A stretch of 64,000 nucleotides of DNA from Marinobacter alexandrii (GCA_039984955.1 JBDWTN010000007.1:2860501-2924500), one strand, 5' to 3'. Shown: positions 7,741-17,170, counted from the first letter of the stretch. Made by a program: numbers and translations. Notes: a model not told the origin generated them from the sequence alone.

Positions 7741-8374
7741 GTGATAGGGTTTTTTTGATGAAGACAGCATATAGCATGATTATGAGGAGAACGCCATAAA
7801 AAATAGCGAAAAATGGCCCTGGGTCTATTAACTGATCGTCTGCAGGTGGGATGGGGAACGTGAGCATATTTAGAAAAAGCCCACCTAACCCGATAAGTAA
7901 ACCAGGTACGAAAAGCCACTTTGGAAAATAGCTTTGTCGGGTGATCGCCAAAGCGAAAAAGAACATTCCGAGTGAAACGAGAACATCCCAGCAAAAATCC
8001 ATTCCAAGTTGGGTGAGGTTGCCGGACTTGAAACTACGTCGTATCATTTCTTGAACAGCCGGATCATCTGTTTTTTTCATGTCCATACTCATAGAGAAAA
8101 CAGACTTTTGAACTGTTAGCATCATCAATACAGCAGCTCCTGCTAATGCACTAAATAGAAAACCAAGTTGATTGAAAAAGCTATGACCATATTTTTTAAT
8201 AAATAAGTAAATAGCATAGCTACCAATGATGAATAGAGGACCGAAAGAGATTTCAAGAAATAGCGGCCATAGACCAAACCCATGAGTGGTTATCATGAGT
8301 GGGTATATTATTGAAGTAGCAATACCCGTAATCAAGCCAAACTTGATAGCGAAATCATTTTCTTTTTTGTCCAT
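7727..8374 (-). CDS. Integral membrane protein of unknown function (about six helices)
   Basis: The 215-residue protein starts with a short charged cytosolic segment (MDKKENDFAIKF). It then shows about six hydrophobic helices, near residues 13-33, 40-60, 70-92, 125-145, 153-170 and 185-208. A polar loop between helices 3 and 4 contains SMSMDMKKTDDPAVQEMIRR. I do not recognise a family. It is the first gene of the operon with the TlpA-like lipoprotein and the CarboxypepD_reg protein, and follows the LytTR membrane regulator gene by 96 bases on the same strand, so the regulator may control it (inference). Confidence 0.7.
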   Translation of the reverse strand: MDKKENDFAIKFGLITGIATSIIYPLMITTHGFGLWPLFLEISFGPLFIIGSYAIYLFIKKYGHSFFNQLGFLFSALAGAAVLMMLTVQKSVFSMSMDMKKTDDPAVQEMIRRSFKSGNLTQLGMDFCWDVLVSLGMFFFALAITRQSYFPKWLFVPGLLIGLGGLFLNMLTFPIPPADDQLIDPGPFFAIFYGVLLIIMLYAVFIKKTLSHESL

Positions 8375-8470
8375 AAGAGTTTATGGCGAAGAACGATTCA
8401 AACGAGCATTGAGGATACTTTTTTTAAGCTAATGTGATATATGACAGAATAAAGGGATGTATGAATACAC

Positions 8471-9265
8471 TTAGTTCCTTCGAGACCAGTGATTCTGAAA
8501 AGAGGTTAAGTATTTTCTTGAAATGGGGATAGAATAGTCAGACCCGCTGAGAATAAGTGACCCCCCTGAACTGTTCATTTTTACTTCAATTATTTGTTGA
8601 AGATTCACCAAATAAGAACGGTGTACTCGTACTACTGGAGGTTCTAGTTGATCTTCAAAAAATGTCAGACTACCTCTTAGTAATTTTTTCTGGAACTGGT
8701 TTCCATTCCAGATATATATGCCAGCGTAATTCTCTTCACTTGTCAGATATAGCAGGTTATTTACATTCAGTCTGAGATGCTCGGGGTTGGTGCCCTGGGA
8801 CGTAAAATGAATTTCAAAATCTTCCTTTTTTGTTTTTTGAAGAAGTAGTATAAATGCGATCAAACTGAAAGGAATGATCGATATTATACCGACACGATAA
8901 ATGACTATACCCAAATCAGTCCATGAGACCCCAGTCCAGCCTATCCATATTGTTCTGCATAAAAAAATATTGATAGTAACGAATAAGAGAATGATAAAAT
9001 ACCAAATCAGTGCTCCATAACGAGTTTGAGAAATACTCCATTTAGTACGATAATACATACCAAAGTAATATTCCAAGGAGAAAACGGATGCAGATGCCAC
9101 AATAGCGTAACTGAGTATTCTGAGAAAGCCATTGAACGTATATCCATGCGTGATATCACCAAATGGTTGAAAAAAGAAGAGGATGAAAAAGGTGCTTAAC
9201 AGGATAGATAAGCAGACTTTTATCAGCGTGCTATTATTGGGTATATATAAAATGGGAAATTTCAT
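8471..9265 (-). CDS. Membrane-anchored LytTR-type transcriptional regulator
   Basis: The 264-residue protein has four transmembrane helices in its first 150 residues (near 15-33, 50-65, 85-105 and 120-145). A C-terminal LytTR domain follows from about 160, with the signature VVRVHRSYLVNLQQI and a final SRKYLTSFQNHW. It has the same architecture as the protein at 318-1217 but a different membrane part, so it is a distant paralogue. No receiver domain and no partner sensor kinase are present. The 3' remnant of a queG-like frame lies directly upstream of its start. It could share a transcript with 8374-6191. Confidence 0.85.
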   Translation of the reverse strand: MKFPILYIPNNSTLIKVCLSILLSTFFILFFFQPFGDITHGYTFNGFLRILSYAIVASASVFSLEYYFGMYYRTKWSISQTRYGALIWYFIILLFVTINIFLCRTIWIGWTGVSWTDLGIVIYRVGIISIIPFSLIAFILLLQKTKKEDFEIHFTSQGTNPEHLRLNVNNLLYLTSEENYAGIYIWNGNQFQKKLLRGSLTFFEDQLEPPVVRVHRSYLVNLQQIIEVKMNSSGGSLILSGSDYSIPISRKYLTSFQNHWSRRN

Positions 9266-9274
9266 GAAATTTAT

Positions 9275-9343
9275 TTAACGGTGGATGAACTCCGGATTCC
9301 TCTTCAATTCTTCAAACTTTGTACGCTTAACATGCAATGCTAC
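9275..9343 (-). pseudogene. Remnant of a queG 3' end
   Basis: Read on the minus strand, 9343-9275 encodes 22 codons, including VKRTKFEELKRN, and then a stop codon. An in-frame stop lies immediately before it. The intact queG gene ends with [12 protein letters not shown] plus eight more residues. At the DNA level 9296-9331 matches 12677-12712 at 34 of 36 positions, and one of the two differences is silent. The short frame has no start and cannot be a gene, so it is best read as the displaced or duplicated end of queG or a close homologue. Confidence 0.7.
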
Positions 9344-9356
9344 TTAGCGACTGCAA

Positions 9357-10055
9357 CTAAAATTTAATCCCAATAGCTAAACTGAGGAGACTTACATTTT
9401 GTGTGCCTTTTAAGAGTTCCACCTCATCATCTGTTACAGTTCTTCCTTCTATGTCATGATCTCCTAATCCAAGATAATTGAGAGAAACAATAGCCCTATT
9501 CCCAATCGAAGCAGCAATTCCTATTTTTATACCAAATCTATTTTCAATGTCATATTCTATTCTGGATGTAAAAGTCTCATCATCGAGCTCCGTAGTAAAT
9601 TCTGAATCAGATATATTCAAGATGTTATAGGTGATTCCTCCAATCATAAAAATCGAGAGTTTTTCGTCTTGATGAAGCCGATATTTTAAACCTGCAGATA
9701 GTGGTGAATTGATATAGTGACTATGGTCAAATTTCACAATTGTTGCTCCGAAGGATCTCAAAATATTCTCAACTCCATCTTTTGTTTCCTTTTTAAGATC
9801 ATTATATAAAAAATCAAACCCAAAGAAAATTTTATGTCCATTTTCTGATATTAATAATGTGTACTCGACACCTAATCCCACACCAATCCCTGCTCCCCCA
9901 GCCCCTTCGAAAGTAGTTGAGAAATCACCTACAGGAAATGTAGGTCCAGCGTGGATTTCAAAAGAATTTTGAGCTTGTGTAACAAATGAACCTAAAGAAT
10001 AAAGGATGAAGAAAAAGGCTGTTTTTAAAATTGATTTTGAAGGTGCGTTTTTCAT
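9357..10055 (-). CDS. Outer-membrane beta-barrel protein (PorT/OmpX-like)
   Basis: The 232-residue protein has a signal peptide ending near residue 29 (TQAQ), then FEIHAGPTFPVGDFS, a start typical of Bacteroidota outer-membrane barrels. Alternating amphipathic strands follow, and the last strand, VSLLSLAIGIKF, ends in phenylalanine as expected for recognition by the BAM complex. It probably forms an eight-stranded barrel. A function cannot be assigned. It lies at the downstream edge of the 3.4-kb segment bracketed by the two queG end sequences. Confidence 0.8.
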   Translation of the reverse strand: MKNAPSKSILKTAFFFILYSLGSFVTQAQNSFEIHAGPTFPVGDFSTTFEGAGGAGIGVGLGVEYTLLISENGHKIFFGFDFLYNDLKKETKDGVENILRSFGATIVKFDHSHYINSPLSAGLKYRLHQDEKLSIFMIGGITYNILNISDSEFTTELDDETFTSRIEYDIENRFGIKIGIAASIGNRAIVSLNYLGLGDHDIEGRTVTDDEVELLKGTQNVSLLSLAIGIKF

Positions 10056-10205
10056 AGCTAAGCTGTTTTTTATTATTGATTAGATAATTTTTTTTTGAAT
10101 ATATTTTTAATATTTACAGTTGTATGTCATATAAGTAACTATGAGTCTAACCCCTTTTCAAACATCATGATGTCTGTCCTGCTTTTGTGATTTTGCTTCG
10201 GATAG

Positions 10206-10709
10206 TTAGAAGTAAACAGAGCATAGATTAAAATTGGAATGGAGGAACATGATTGATTTTGTATCACTTTTGAATACCGCACTATTTGGCAAAAGATCAT
10301 ATGTAATCTTTAGTAAAATCATAGACCGTAATGTCCATAAGATCGTTCGAATCCAATTTGTTTGAATCAACCTCAGCTTTTGCGCGCTTGATGACTTCCT
10401 TGATAATCCTATTTGGATGGGTATCTGAAATAAAATAGTACTGATCTCTATGACAAACAGCAGCAACATGTTATAGAAAAACAGTGTACCGCTCATCCAA
10501 AAAAGTAAAAAACTTCCTGACAGAAGTTCAATCACCATCAAAGTGACTGTGAGATAAGCAGTCCTGTAGTTTTTCTTTTCATAAGCTGGGAAATCTCCAT
10601 CTGATATTTGTAGAAAAAGAGGATAATGAACCACTTGTACAAACCAACAAATACCGGCCATTAGCAACGTGGTTAATGTATGTAGTAGAAATATGACCTT
10701 TAGTTCCAT
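10206..10709 (-). CDS. Small four-helix integral membrane protein
   Basis: The 167-residue protein has four hydrophobic helices near residues 5-25, 50-72, 78-100 and 120-140. Motifs such as WFVQVVHYPLF near residue 22 and QTNWIRTILWTLRSMIL near 115 resemble uncharacterised DUF1772-like membrane proteins. The last 28 residues after the fourth helix are hydrophilic and unlike the rest, and may be a read-through extension. It starts four bases after the stop codon of the SnoaL-like gene, so the two are co-transcribed. Confidence 0.65.
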   Translation of the reverse strand: MELKVIFLLHTLTTLLMAGICWFVQVVHYPLFLQISDGDFPAYEKKNYRTAYLTVTLMVIELLSGSFLLFWMSGTLFFYNMLLLFVIEISTILFQIPIQIGLSRKSSSAQKLRLIQTNWIRTILWTLRSMILLKITYDLLPNSAVFKSDTKSIMFLHSNFNLCSVYF

Positions 10710-10713
10710 TTGT

Positions 10714-11052
10714 TTATGATGGCAATTGTGTTATGACCGAACTAACACTGACTATCAGGTTATCTTGAACTTCCAAACATTCTGACACTCGCATTTTTGC
10801 ATTGTTTTGAGTATCTATTCCTTCATAGATAATACAAGCAAAGTCTCCGATATACTTTGAGAAAAGTAAATCCATGTCTTTCCATGGTGACGGATTCATT
10901 GACATCATTCCGATGAATTCTGCTTTATGGTTACTCTTAAAAAAGCCTAGATCCACGGCTACTTGATCATGTAGGCAAGCAGCCGTTTCATCAAAATCAG
11001 CTGGTTCTTGCCAGGAGTTAAAGTATTTTAATACCAATTCTTGAGTGTTCAT
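10714..11052 (-). CDS. SnoaL-like (NTF2-fold) protein
   Basis: The 112-residue cytosolic protein begins with a helix (LVLKYFNSWQEPADFDETAA) followed by HDQVAVDLGFFKSN and a beta-rich half with VSECLEVQDNLIVSV. The size and the helix-then-sheet order fit the SnoaL/NTF2 fold. Such proteins bind or transform small molecules, but the ligand here is unknown. It forms a two-gene unit with the membrane protein at 10206. Confidence 0.65.
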   Translation of the reverse strand: MNTQELVLKYFNSWQEPADFDETAACLHDQVAVDLGFFKSNHKAEFIGMMSMNPSPWKDMDLLFSKYIGDFACIIYEGIDTQNNAKMRVSECLEVQDNLIVSVSSVITQLPS

Positions 11053-11486
11053 TTTTTCTTTTTTTAGCTTGGATTTAGGCTTTTTATCTAGTCAAGGCTT
11101 TCTTGCAAATAGGTTTCTATATTTTCCATTTCATTGATTTAAGCTATCAGATATGTGTCTTCTATAGTGTCTCCAGTAATTCTTAAATATCTTTTTAAAT
11201 ATGTTTTCAACATTGTAATTATTAGACATAATTAGATTTCATTTTTTTAGTAAAAAAGAATGAAGTAATCCAGAAAGTCATGAATAAAGAACGGTAATTA
11301 TTGAGTTAGATTAATGAACCCGAGTGTCTCAAAAACGAAATGAGACATATTATTTAAGTCTATTAAATAGATGAGATCTTATCTTAAAGTGGTATCCAAT
11401 CAAAAAAGATGTTCTAACGGATAGAAGTGAATTAGAATTCTTATGTGGGGGGAAGAAGATGATGCGGAATTTAGTAGAAGAAGATA
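11053..11486. other. 434-base intergenic stretch with one inverted repeat
   Basis: No credible gene is present on either strand. The stretch is very AT-rich. The only clear structure is TGTCTCA (11325-11331) and TGAGACA (11341-11347), 7-base arms around a 9-base loop, which may be an operator or a weak hairpin. It separates the AraC-type gene at 11487 from the SnoaL-like gene, which is read on the same strand. Confidence 0.5.
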
Positions 11487-12629
11487 TTACGATTTTTTAG
11501 AGAAATACTGATAAGGAGTCATCCCTTCTTTCCGTTTAAACACTCTGTAAAAAGAAGCTCTCGAACCAAAACCGCATAGTTGCGCCATCCCTTCTATGCT
11601 GAATTTGTCGGGATTTCCAGGCAGGCTCATAATTTTTTTGAATTCTTCAACTCGAGTAGTATTGATAAATTCTTTGAATGTGGTTTTGTATATTGCTTGT
11701 ACAAATTCAGAGAGCTTTTTTTCAGGAATACCAAATTGACTACTAGCTAATGATAGGTTAAATGAGGGATTCTTAAAATAGTCATCTGCAACAATTTTAT
11801 AAAAAACTAAATCGATATTGGCTGGATATTTTTGGTTAGTATCTATCTTCTTTTCCAGAATTTTATTGAAGTCAAGTTGGGCTGCTGAATAGAAGAGAAA
11901 GAAAACATAGAAAATAGTAAGGCTGTAACTCATAATCTCGAGAATTAATGGAGAAAAGCCTTCTGCTAGTGTTGGATCAAGCTTATAGATCCATAGAGGT
12001 ATCAAGTGAAGCAGATCAAAAGTAATTGTAAGTGGGAAAAACAAGACATACAACCAAATCAAGAATTGATGTTTTCTTTTTTGATAGTTAGCGATTAACA
12101 TCTTTCTTGCCATCCAGAAGTACATTCCAAAATAAATTGTAGGTACTAAAAAAACAGTTTGCTGATATACTGAGTGATAATTCTGATAGTGAGTTGAGAA
12201 ATACTTAATGGAAGAAAAAAAAGCAATGTACAAAATGGGAAAAATAAGATGTCTTTTGACTTGTTGGTTTGTATGTCCAAACTTCAACTGAATTAGCAAA
12301 AAGAATAGTGGGGCTGTCAATATACTTATTCTAGCACCAAAGATTACCTGAAACACTACATGACTATCAATGAGCTTCCATATAGAAAAAGGTGCAAAAC
12401 CGAGTGCCAAAATGAGTGCAATTGCAGCCAAGTAATTATTGCTCCTTTCGCCTATAGTTAAATGGAGAATACTAATAAACAAGAATTGAATTGCAATCAA
12501 GAAGGTTATTCCGTCATAGATTGCAACCCAGTTCAATACGAAAAATATCATATATAAAGTTGCACCAAAATAGAAAATGCATCCGCTAGTTTTTCGAATT
12601 TTTTTTACTACGTGAGGAAAAGCGATCAA
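11487..12629 (-). CDS. Membrane-embedded AraC-family transcriptional regulator
   Basis: The 380-residue protein has about seven transmembrane helices up to residue 250 and a C-terminal AraC-type domain (about 275-378) ending GFGSRASFYRVFKRKEGMTPYQYF. The start codon is a TTG at 12629, because no ATG occurs before the first helix; this start is uncertain. The gene begins 17 bases after the queG stop on the same strand and could be read through from it. It has the same architecture as the regulator at 2513, but its HTH sequence differs, so a different target is expected. Confidence 0.8.
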   Translation of the reverse strand: MIAFPHVVKKIRKTSGCIFYFGATLYMIFFVLNWVAIYDGITFLIAIQFLFISILHLTIGERSNNYLAAIALILALGFAPFSIWKLIDSHVVFQVIFGARISILTAPLFFLLIQLKFGHTNQQVKRHLIFPILYIAFFSSIKYFSTHYQNYHSVYQQTVFLVPTIYFGMYFWMARKMLIANYQKRKHQFLIWLYVLFFPLTITFDLLHLIPLWIYKLDPTLAEGFSPLILEIMSYSLTIFYVFFLFYSAAQLDFNKILEKKIDTNQKYPANIDLVFYKIVADDYFKNPSFNLSLASSQFGIPEKKLSEFVQAIYKTTFKEFINTTRVEEFKKIMSLPGNPDKFSIEGMAQLCGFGSRASFYRVFKRKEGMTPYQYFSKKS

Positions 12630-12646
12630 GTCAGCTTTACGTTAAC

Positions 12647-13582
12647 TCAATTTATTTTTTTGAAAATAAAATTAATATTCCTCTTCAATCCTTCAAACTT
12701 TGTACGTTTAACGGCGGACTTCTTGAATACTTTTTGAAAGACGTCTTTGGTGAGTTCCTGCCATTCTTGCTTTGAAAAATCTTCCCAACCTTGAGGCTCG
12801 AAAGCTGGTTCATTGTGAGGTTTTGAAAACCGATTCCAAGGACAAACATCCTGACAGATGTCACACCCAAATGCCCAGCCTTCCATTTTATCTTTAAACG
12901 ATGTAGGAACCTCATCTTTAAGTTCAATGGTTAAATAGGAGATACACCGACTGCCATCAACAACATAGGGTTCTGGAATAGCATCTGTCGGGCAGGCATC
13001 CTGGCAAGCGGTGCAAGTGCCACAATAATCTCGCATGGGCCCATCTGCCTCTAGTTCCAAATCGATGATCAGCTCTGCTAAAAAGAAAAAGCTACCCATT
13101 TCTCTATTTAGGAGTAATGAATTTTTCCCAATCCATCCAATGCCGCTTTTTGCAGCCCAGGCTCGCTCATGTACTGGCGCTGAATCCACAAACACTCGTC
13201 CGTCTACTTCACCTATTTCATCGTGAATTCTAGACATGAATTCTTTCAATTTGTCTTTTACCACAAAATGATAATCCTGGCCGTACGCATATTTTGCAAT
13301 CTTTGGAGCGCTTTGTGAATGATTTTTTTCTGGGAAGTAATTATAGACAAGAGAGACTACTGACTTTGCTCCAGGCACTAACTTGGTCGGGTCTAGTCTT
13401 TTTTCAAAATGATTTTCGAGATAGTTCATTTTGCCATGGTAGTCTCGCTTTAACCATTCTTCTAGCTTAGGAGCTTCTTCTTCCAGAAACTCAGCCTTTG
13501 ATATTCCGCAAAAACTAAACCCAAGCTCACTGGCTGTTAACTTGATCTTTTGTGCATTCAACGCATTCAAAGGGCTACCCAT
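12647..13582 (-). CDS. queG: Epoxyqueuosine reductase QueG
   Basis: QueG reduces epoxyqueuosine to queuosine in tRNA, the last step of queuosine synthesis, using cobalamin and two [4Fe-4S] clusters. The 311-residue protein shows the first cluster motif [12 protein letters not shown] (Cys 187, 190, 193, 197) and the second [12 protein letters not shown] (Cys 240, 243, 247). A further Cys at 213 in [11 protein letters not shown] fits the cluster set, and an acidic [11 protein letters not shown] motif near 133 carries the presumed catalytic Asp. The length matches the short form without a HEAT-repeat extension. QueA is encoded separately at 49803. Its 3' end has a near-identical fragment at 9296-9331. 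Confidence 0.95.
   Translation of the reverse strand: MGSPLNALNAQKIKLTASELGFSFCGISKAEFLEEEAPKLEEWLKRDYHGKMNYLENHFEKRLDPTKLVPGAKSVVSLVYNYFPEKNHSQSAPKIAKYAYGQDYHFVVKDKLKEFMSRIHDEIGEVDGRVFVDSAPVHERAWAAKSGIGWIGKNSLLLNREMGSFFFLAELIIDLELEADGPMRDYCGTCTACQDACPTDAIPEPYVVDGSRCISYLTIELKDEVPTSFKDKMEGWAFGCDICQDVCPWNRFSKPHNEPAFEPQGWEDFSKQEWQELTKDVFQKVFKKSAVKRTKFEGLKRNINFIFKKIN
12677..12712. repeat. 36-bp direct repeat, queG copy (partner at 9296-9331)
   Basis: This segment of queG encodes [12 protein letters not shown] and matches 9296-9331 at 34 of 36 positions in the same orientation. The pair brackets the segment that holds the barrel, membrane, SnoaL-like and AraC genes. Confidence 0.75.
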
Positions 13583-13646
13583 CTAATTAGTTTTATCATA
13601 AAAATCTTCCAAGACTACATTTAGACCAAATTAAACCTAATACATT

Positions 13647-14039
13647 ATGCTAAAAGAATTTAAGACCTTTATTATGAAAGGCAACATCCTGGACTTGGCT
13701 GTTGCGGTAATAATCGGAGCGGCCTTTAAAACCGTAATATCCTCATTCGTAAATGACATCTTAATGCCTCCTATTGGAATGGCACTAGGTGGCGTTGATT
13801 TTACGGATTTGAAGTTTGCTTTGACGGAAGCTTCAGAAGGCGTGGAAGCTGTCACTATAAATTACGGAGTGTTTATTCAAACCGTCATTGATTTTGTAAT
13901 TATTGCTTTCGTGATTTTTATGGTAATCAAGGGCTATAACAGTATGCAGAAGAAAAAAGAAGAAGCACCTGCTGAGCCGCCAGCACCTTCAAATGAGGAA
14001 GTACTCTTAGGAGAAATTAGAGATTTGCTTAAAAAGTAA
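13647..14039 (+). CDS. mscL: Large-conductance mechanosensitive channel MscL
   Basis: MscL opens a wide pore under membrane tension and releases solutes during osmotic downshock. The 130-residue protein shows the N-terminal amphipathic helix and first membrane helix ([20 protein letters not shown], then [21 protein letters not shown]). The second helix lies near residues 70-95 ([20 protein letters not shown]), and a charged C-terminal bundle ends [11 protein letters not shown]. The length is normal for the family. It is convergent with ruvB and shares a terminator with it. Confidence 0.97.
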   Translation: MLKEFKTFIMKGNILDLAVAVIIGAAFKTVISSFVNDILMPPIGMALGGVDFTDLKFALTEASEGVEAVTINYGVFIQTVIDFVIIAFVIFMVIKGYNSMQKKKEEAPAEPPAPSNEEVLLGEIRDLLKK

Positions 14040-14044
14040 AAGAT

Positions 14045-14085
14045 TAGGTCGTCTCAAGAAATCAAGCGTTACTTGAGACGGCCTA
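14045..14085. terminator. Bidirectional terminator between mscL and ruvB
   Basis: A 14-base arm TAGGTCGTCTCAAG (14045-14058) pairs with CTTGAGACGGCCTA (14072-14085) with a single mismatch, over a 13-base loop. It fills the gap between the convergent mscL and ruvB genes. Weak A/T tracts flank both sides. Confidence 0.8.
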
Positions 14086-15111
14086 TTAAAAAAGAGATCC
14101 AGTTTTATTCGGAGGAATTTCACCAAGATGCTTATAAGCCAATTCTGTGGCTTCTCTTCCTCTGGAAGTTCGTTTGATATATCCTTCTTGAATCAGAAAA
14201 GGCTCATAGACCTCTTCTATAGTTTCAGATTCTTCGCTACACGCTGTGGCTATTGTACTAAGGCCTACTGGTCCGCCTTTGAATTTATTGATGATGGTAG
14301 AGAGTATCCTGTTGTCCATTTCATCCAGACCATGATCGTCCACATCCAGTGCTTTGAGAGCCATCTTCGAAATATCAAGCGTAATAGCACCATCACCTTT
14401 GATCTGAGCAAAATCTCTTGTTCGACGTAGTAAATTATTTGCAATACGTGGGGTTCCTCTGCTTCTTCTAGCAATTTCGTAAGCAGCCTCTTCATCAATA
14501 ATAGAATTGAGGATATCAGCAGATCTACCAACAATTGAGGTAAGTAATTTAGAGTCATAATACTCTAGCCGGGAATTTATCCCGAATCGTGCTCGTAGAG
14601 GAGAAGTCAAAAGTCCGGATCGAGTGGTAGCCCCAATCAATGTAAAGGGATTCAATTCGATCTGAACTGATCTTGCATTAGGTCCTGAGTCGAGCATGAT
14701 ATCTATACGGTAGTCTTCCATAGCCGAGTATAGATATTCTTCTACGACAGGATTGAGACGATGTATCTCATCAATAAAAAGCACGTCATGAGCTTCTAGA
14801 TTAGTAAGCAATCCGGCTAGTTCGCTTGCTTTATCAAGAACTGGCCCAGATGTCACTTTAATATTTGATTGAAGCTCATTTGCTATAATGAAAGAAAGCG
14901 TTGTTTTGCCCAAGCCAGGAGGACCGTGTAGAAGAACATGATCTAAGGGCTCTGTTCGCTGCTTTGCAGCTTCCACGAAAATCTTAAGATTATCAACTAC
15001 TTTTTGTTGACCAGTGAAATCAGAAAATGATAGCGGCCTAAGCGCTTTCTCAAATTCCTTTTCGGAGGATTCCATGCCTTCACTGTCCGCTTGTAAGTAG
15101 TCTTCTCTCAT
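14086..15111 (-). CDS. ruvB: Holliday junction branch migration helicase RuvB
   Basis: RuvB is the hexameric AAA+ motor that drives branch migration of Holliday junctions together with RuvA. The 341-residue protein shows Walker A GPPGLGKT (63-70), Walker [12 protein letters not shown], sensor 1 [10 protein letters not shown], the arginine finger region PLRARFG and a C-terminal winged helix ([16 protein letters not shown]). I use the ATG at 15111 (MREDYLQ) rather than an upstream TTG, because a TAnnTTTG promoter element overlaps that TTG. No ruvA is adjacent. Confidence 0.97.
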   Translation of the reverse strand: MREDYLQADSEGMESSEKEFEKALRPLSFSDFTGQQKVVDNLKIFVEAAKQRTEPLDHVLLHGPPGLGKTTLSFIIANELQSNIKVTSGPVLDKASELAGLLTNLEAHDVLFIDEIHRLNPVVEEYLYSAMEDYRIDIMLDSGPNARSVQIELNPFTLIGATTRSGLLTSPLRARFGINSRLEYYDSKLLTSIVGRSADILNSIIDEEAAYEIARRSRGTPRIANNLLRRTRDFAQIKGDGAITLDISKMALKALDVDDHGLDEMDNRILSTIINKFKGGPVGLSTIATACSEESETIEEVYEPFLIQEGYIKRTSRGREATELAYKHLGEIPPNKTGSLF

Positions 15112-15117
15112 CGCACT

Positions 15118-15125
15118 CAAATATA
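15118..15125 (-). promoter_or_regulatory. Candidate -7 promoter element for ruvB
   Basis: TATATTTG on the minus strand fits the Bacteroidota -7 consensus TAnnTTTG exactly. It ends only seven bases before the chosen ATG at 15111, so the transcript would be leaderless or nearly so. No clear -33 element is visible. Confidence 0.5.
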
Positions 15126-15287
15126 ACTCACAAAGCGTTTGAAGCCTGATTGAATTATCATTGTGGTAAATCTAAATGGCCTATGAAATGAACATGACTG
15201 TAGTAAACACCAACACACAGGTGATTAGAGTTCATGTGAATTCCATTGTTCCGGCAAACCGGTGACATTTGAAAACAGACGACACAC

Positions 15288-16313
15288 ATGAATAAAAAGG
15301 CGCTACTCATTTTTGGAATCGGGCTGGCGGTCACTTTCCTCATTTTTTCTTATCTCCGAAAGGATGATCCAAGACTCTACCATATTACCGGGCAAACGAT
15401 GGGGACAATTATCTATAATGTCAAATATGTAGGTCAGGAAATTGAGGATCTAGACGCTGATATTGCAAAGGAACTGGTCGCTTTCAATCAGTCGCTTTCA
15501 ACCTATATTCCCACCTCTGAAATATCAATCTTAAACAAGGAAGGGCAATTCACTTTTCAGTCAGACTTTTTTTTACCAATCCTTCAAAAGAGTAGAGAGA
15601 TTTATGAGTCTACCTACAGGACTTTCGATCCAAGTATCGGCCCACTAGTTCAAGCATGGGGGTTCGGTCCGGATAAAAATATTCCAAATATTGATTCTGC
15701 TGCAGTAGATTCATTAAAACAAATTATCGGGTATGATCAAGTTTCATTTGATGAAAAAGCTATTCAAATGCCTAAAAATTTTCAACTTGATTTTAGTGCT
15801 ATAGCAAAAGGTTATGCTGTGGATGCAGTAGGGGGGTTGCTGGAAGCAAAAGGTCTTAAAAATTATTTGGTTGAAATTGGAGGAGAGGTAAGGTGTCGAG
15901 GAAACAATAGTGAAGAAAAATCCTGGTCTTTAGGGATAGAAGATCCCACAGTTAATCAGGATGAACAGCGATTGATGGCAATAGTACGACTGAGAGATAA
16001 ATCTTTGGCTACATCTGGTAACTACCGGAATTATTATGAAAAAGATGGAAAAATACATGCGCACATAATTGACCCGAGAACGGGCTATACTGCAAATCAT
16101 AATTTATTGAGCGCATCTGTGTTTGCAGAAGATTGTATGAGTGCAGACGCATATGCTACGGCATTTATGGTTTTAGGAATGGAGCAATCTCAACAAATTA
16201 TAGAAGGTAGAAATATTGATGCGATTCTGCTTTACAGGTCGGAAGATGGCCAGGTGAAAAGCTATGTTTCTGAAGGAATAAGACCTTTTTTAGAAATGAA
16301 TAAAGCTGAATGA
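15288..16313 (+). CDS. apbE: FAD:protein FMN transferase (ApbE family)
   Basis: ApbE attaches FMN covalently to threonine or serine residues of exported flavoproteins such as Nqr or Rnf subunits, using FAD. The 341-residue protein has an N-terminal membrane anchor (residues 6-22) without a lipobox Cys and lies in the periplasm. It shows ITGQTMGTIIYNV near residue 34, SAIAKGYAVDAVGG near 172, LVEIGGEVRCRG near 196 and HIIDPRTGYTA near 258, all ApbE landmarks. No flavinylated partner is encoded in this window. It is divergent from ruvB. Confidence 0.93.
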   Translation: MNKKALLIFGIGLAVTFLIFSYLRKDDPRLYHITGQTMGTIIYNVKYVGQEIEDLDADIAKELVAFNQSLSTYIPTSEISILNKEGQFTFQSDFFLPILQKSREIYESTYRTFDPSIGPLVQAWGFGPDKNIPNIDSAAVDSLKQIIGYDQVSFDEKAIQMPKNFQLDFSAIAKGYAVDAVGGLLEAKGLKNYLVEIGGEVRCRGNNSEEKSWSLGIEDPTVNQDEQRLMAIVRLRDKSLATSGNYRNYYEKDGKIHAHIIDPRTGYTANHNLLSASVFAEDCMSADAYATAFMVLGMEQSQQIIEGRNIDAILLYRSEDGQVKSYVSEGIRPFLEMNKAE

Positions 16314-16371
16314 ATTCTTTCCACTTGCGCGTGGTTATATTTTCTGCAACTTTGATGCATAATCAAACACC

Positions 16372-17082
16372 ATGACCCTAATCATACTCATATTAATTGC
16401 GAGCACTTTACTTGGAGGAGTAAGTTTAAACCTGATACCAGGGCTGAAGAAAAACCTAAGACTCCCACTCATCTTTGCAGGTTCCTATCTCTTTGCGATA
16501 ACGATTATCCATATCATACCAGAATTGTTCTCCATAAGCCCAGATCCATCAATCATTGGATTATATGTGTTGATTGGCTTTTTTATGCAGCAGTTTTTAG
16601 AATATTTCTCATCAGGAGTAGAGCATGGTCACGTACACAAAGACAAAGCAGTCTCTATGAGTGGACGTTTTTCGATTATTGCTGCTTTAATGATCCATAG
16701 CTTACTTGAAGGAACTTTGCTTACACATGATTCTCCATTTCATGAGAAGCATGAATCGTATTCGCTTCTGTTAGGAATTGTTTTGCATAAAATGCCGGCA
16801 GCTTTTGCCTTGATGGCAACTATGCAGGGGCTTGGTAAGAAAGCGTATTATTTATTAATTCTCTTCAGTCTGGCTTCTCCTATTGGACTTTTGTTGAGTG
16901 ATTTTGTTTTGCTCTCAGAGGATGCAATGTTGATCGTTTTTGCTGTGGTATGTGGGAGCTTTCTTCATATTTCAACGACCATTTTTGTGGAGGCAAGTCC
17001 TGAGCATCATTTTGGATTGAATAAGATTTTGATCAGTTTGACTGGTGCTTTGCTAGCAATTTTGGTAGAATATCTAGTGTAG
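16372..17082 (+). CDS. ZIP-family metal transporter
   Basis: The 236-residue protein has about eight transmembrane helices. Metal-site motifs are visible: TIIHIIPELF in helix 2, a His-rich loop EHGHVHKDKA, MIHSLLEGTLL in helix 4, VLHKMPAAFAL in helix 5 and GSFLHISTT near 200. These are the binding residues of ZIP importers for zinc or other divalent cations. The metal cannot be fixed from sequence. It starts 58 bases after apbE and may share its transcript. Confidence 0.9.
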   Translation: MTLIILILIASTLLGGVSLNLIPGLKKNLRLPLIFAGSYLFAITIIHIIPELFSISPDPSIIGLYVLIGFFMQQFLEYFSSGVEHGHVHKDKAVSMSGRFSIIAALMIHSLLEGTLLTHDSPFHEKHESYSLLLGIVLHKMPAAFALMATMQGLGKKAYYLLILFSLASPIGLLLSDFVLLSEDAMLIVFAVVCGSFLHISTTIFVEASPEHHFGLNKILISLTGALLAILVEYLV

Positions 17083-17170
17083 AGGGTAATTGATGTTGAA
17101 GAATATGCTGACAAGACAGCACTTTTTCAAAAATCTTCTTTTCATTTGGGTAGCTAAATTCAACCAACCT

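Noticed and set aside
10165-10185. Single ATGATGTCTGT sequence like the LytTR repeat at 207
   Set aside because: Only one partial copy without a partner at 21 bases; likely chance.
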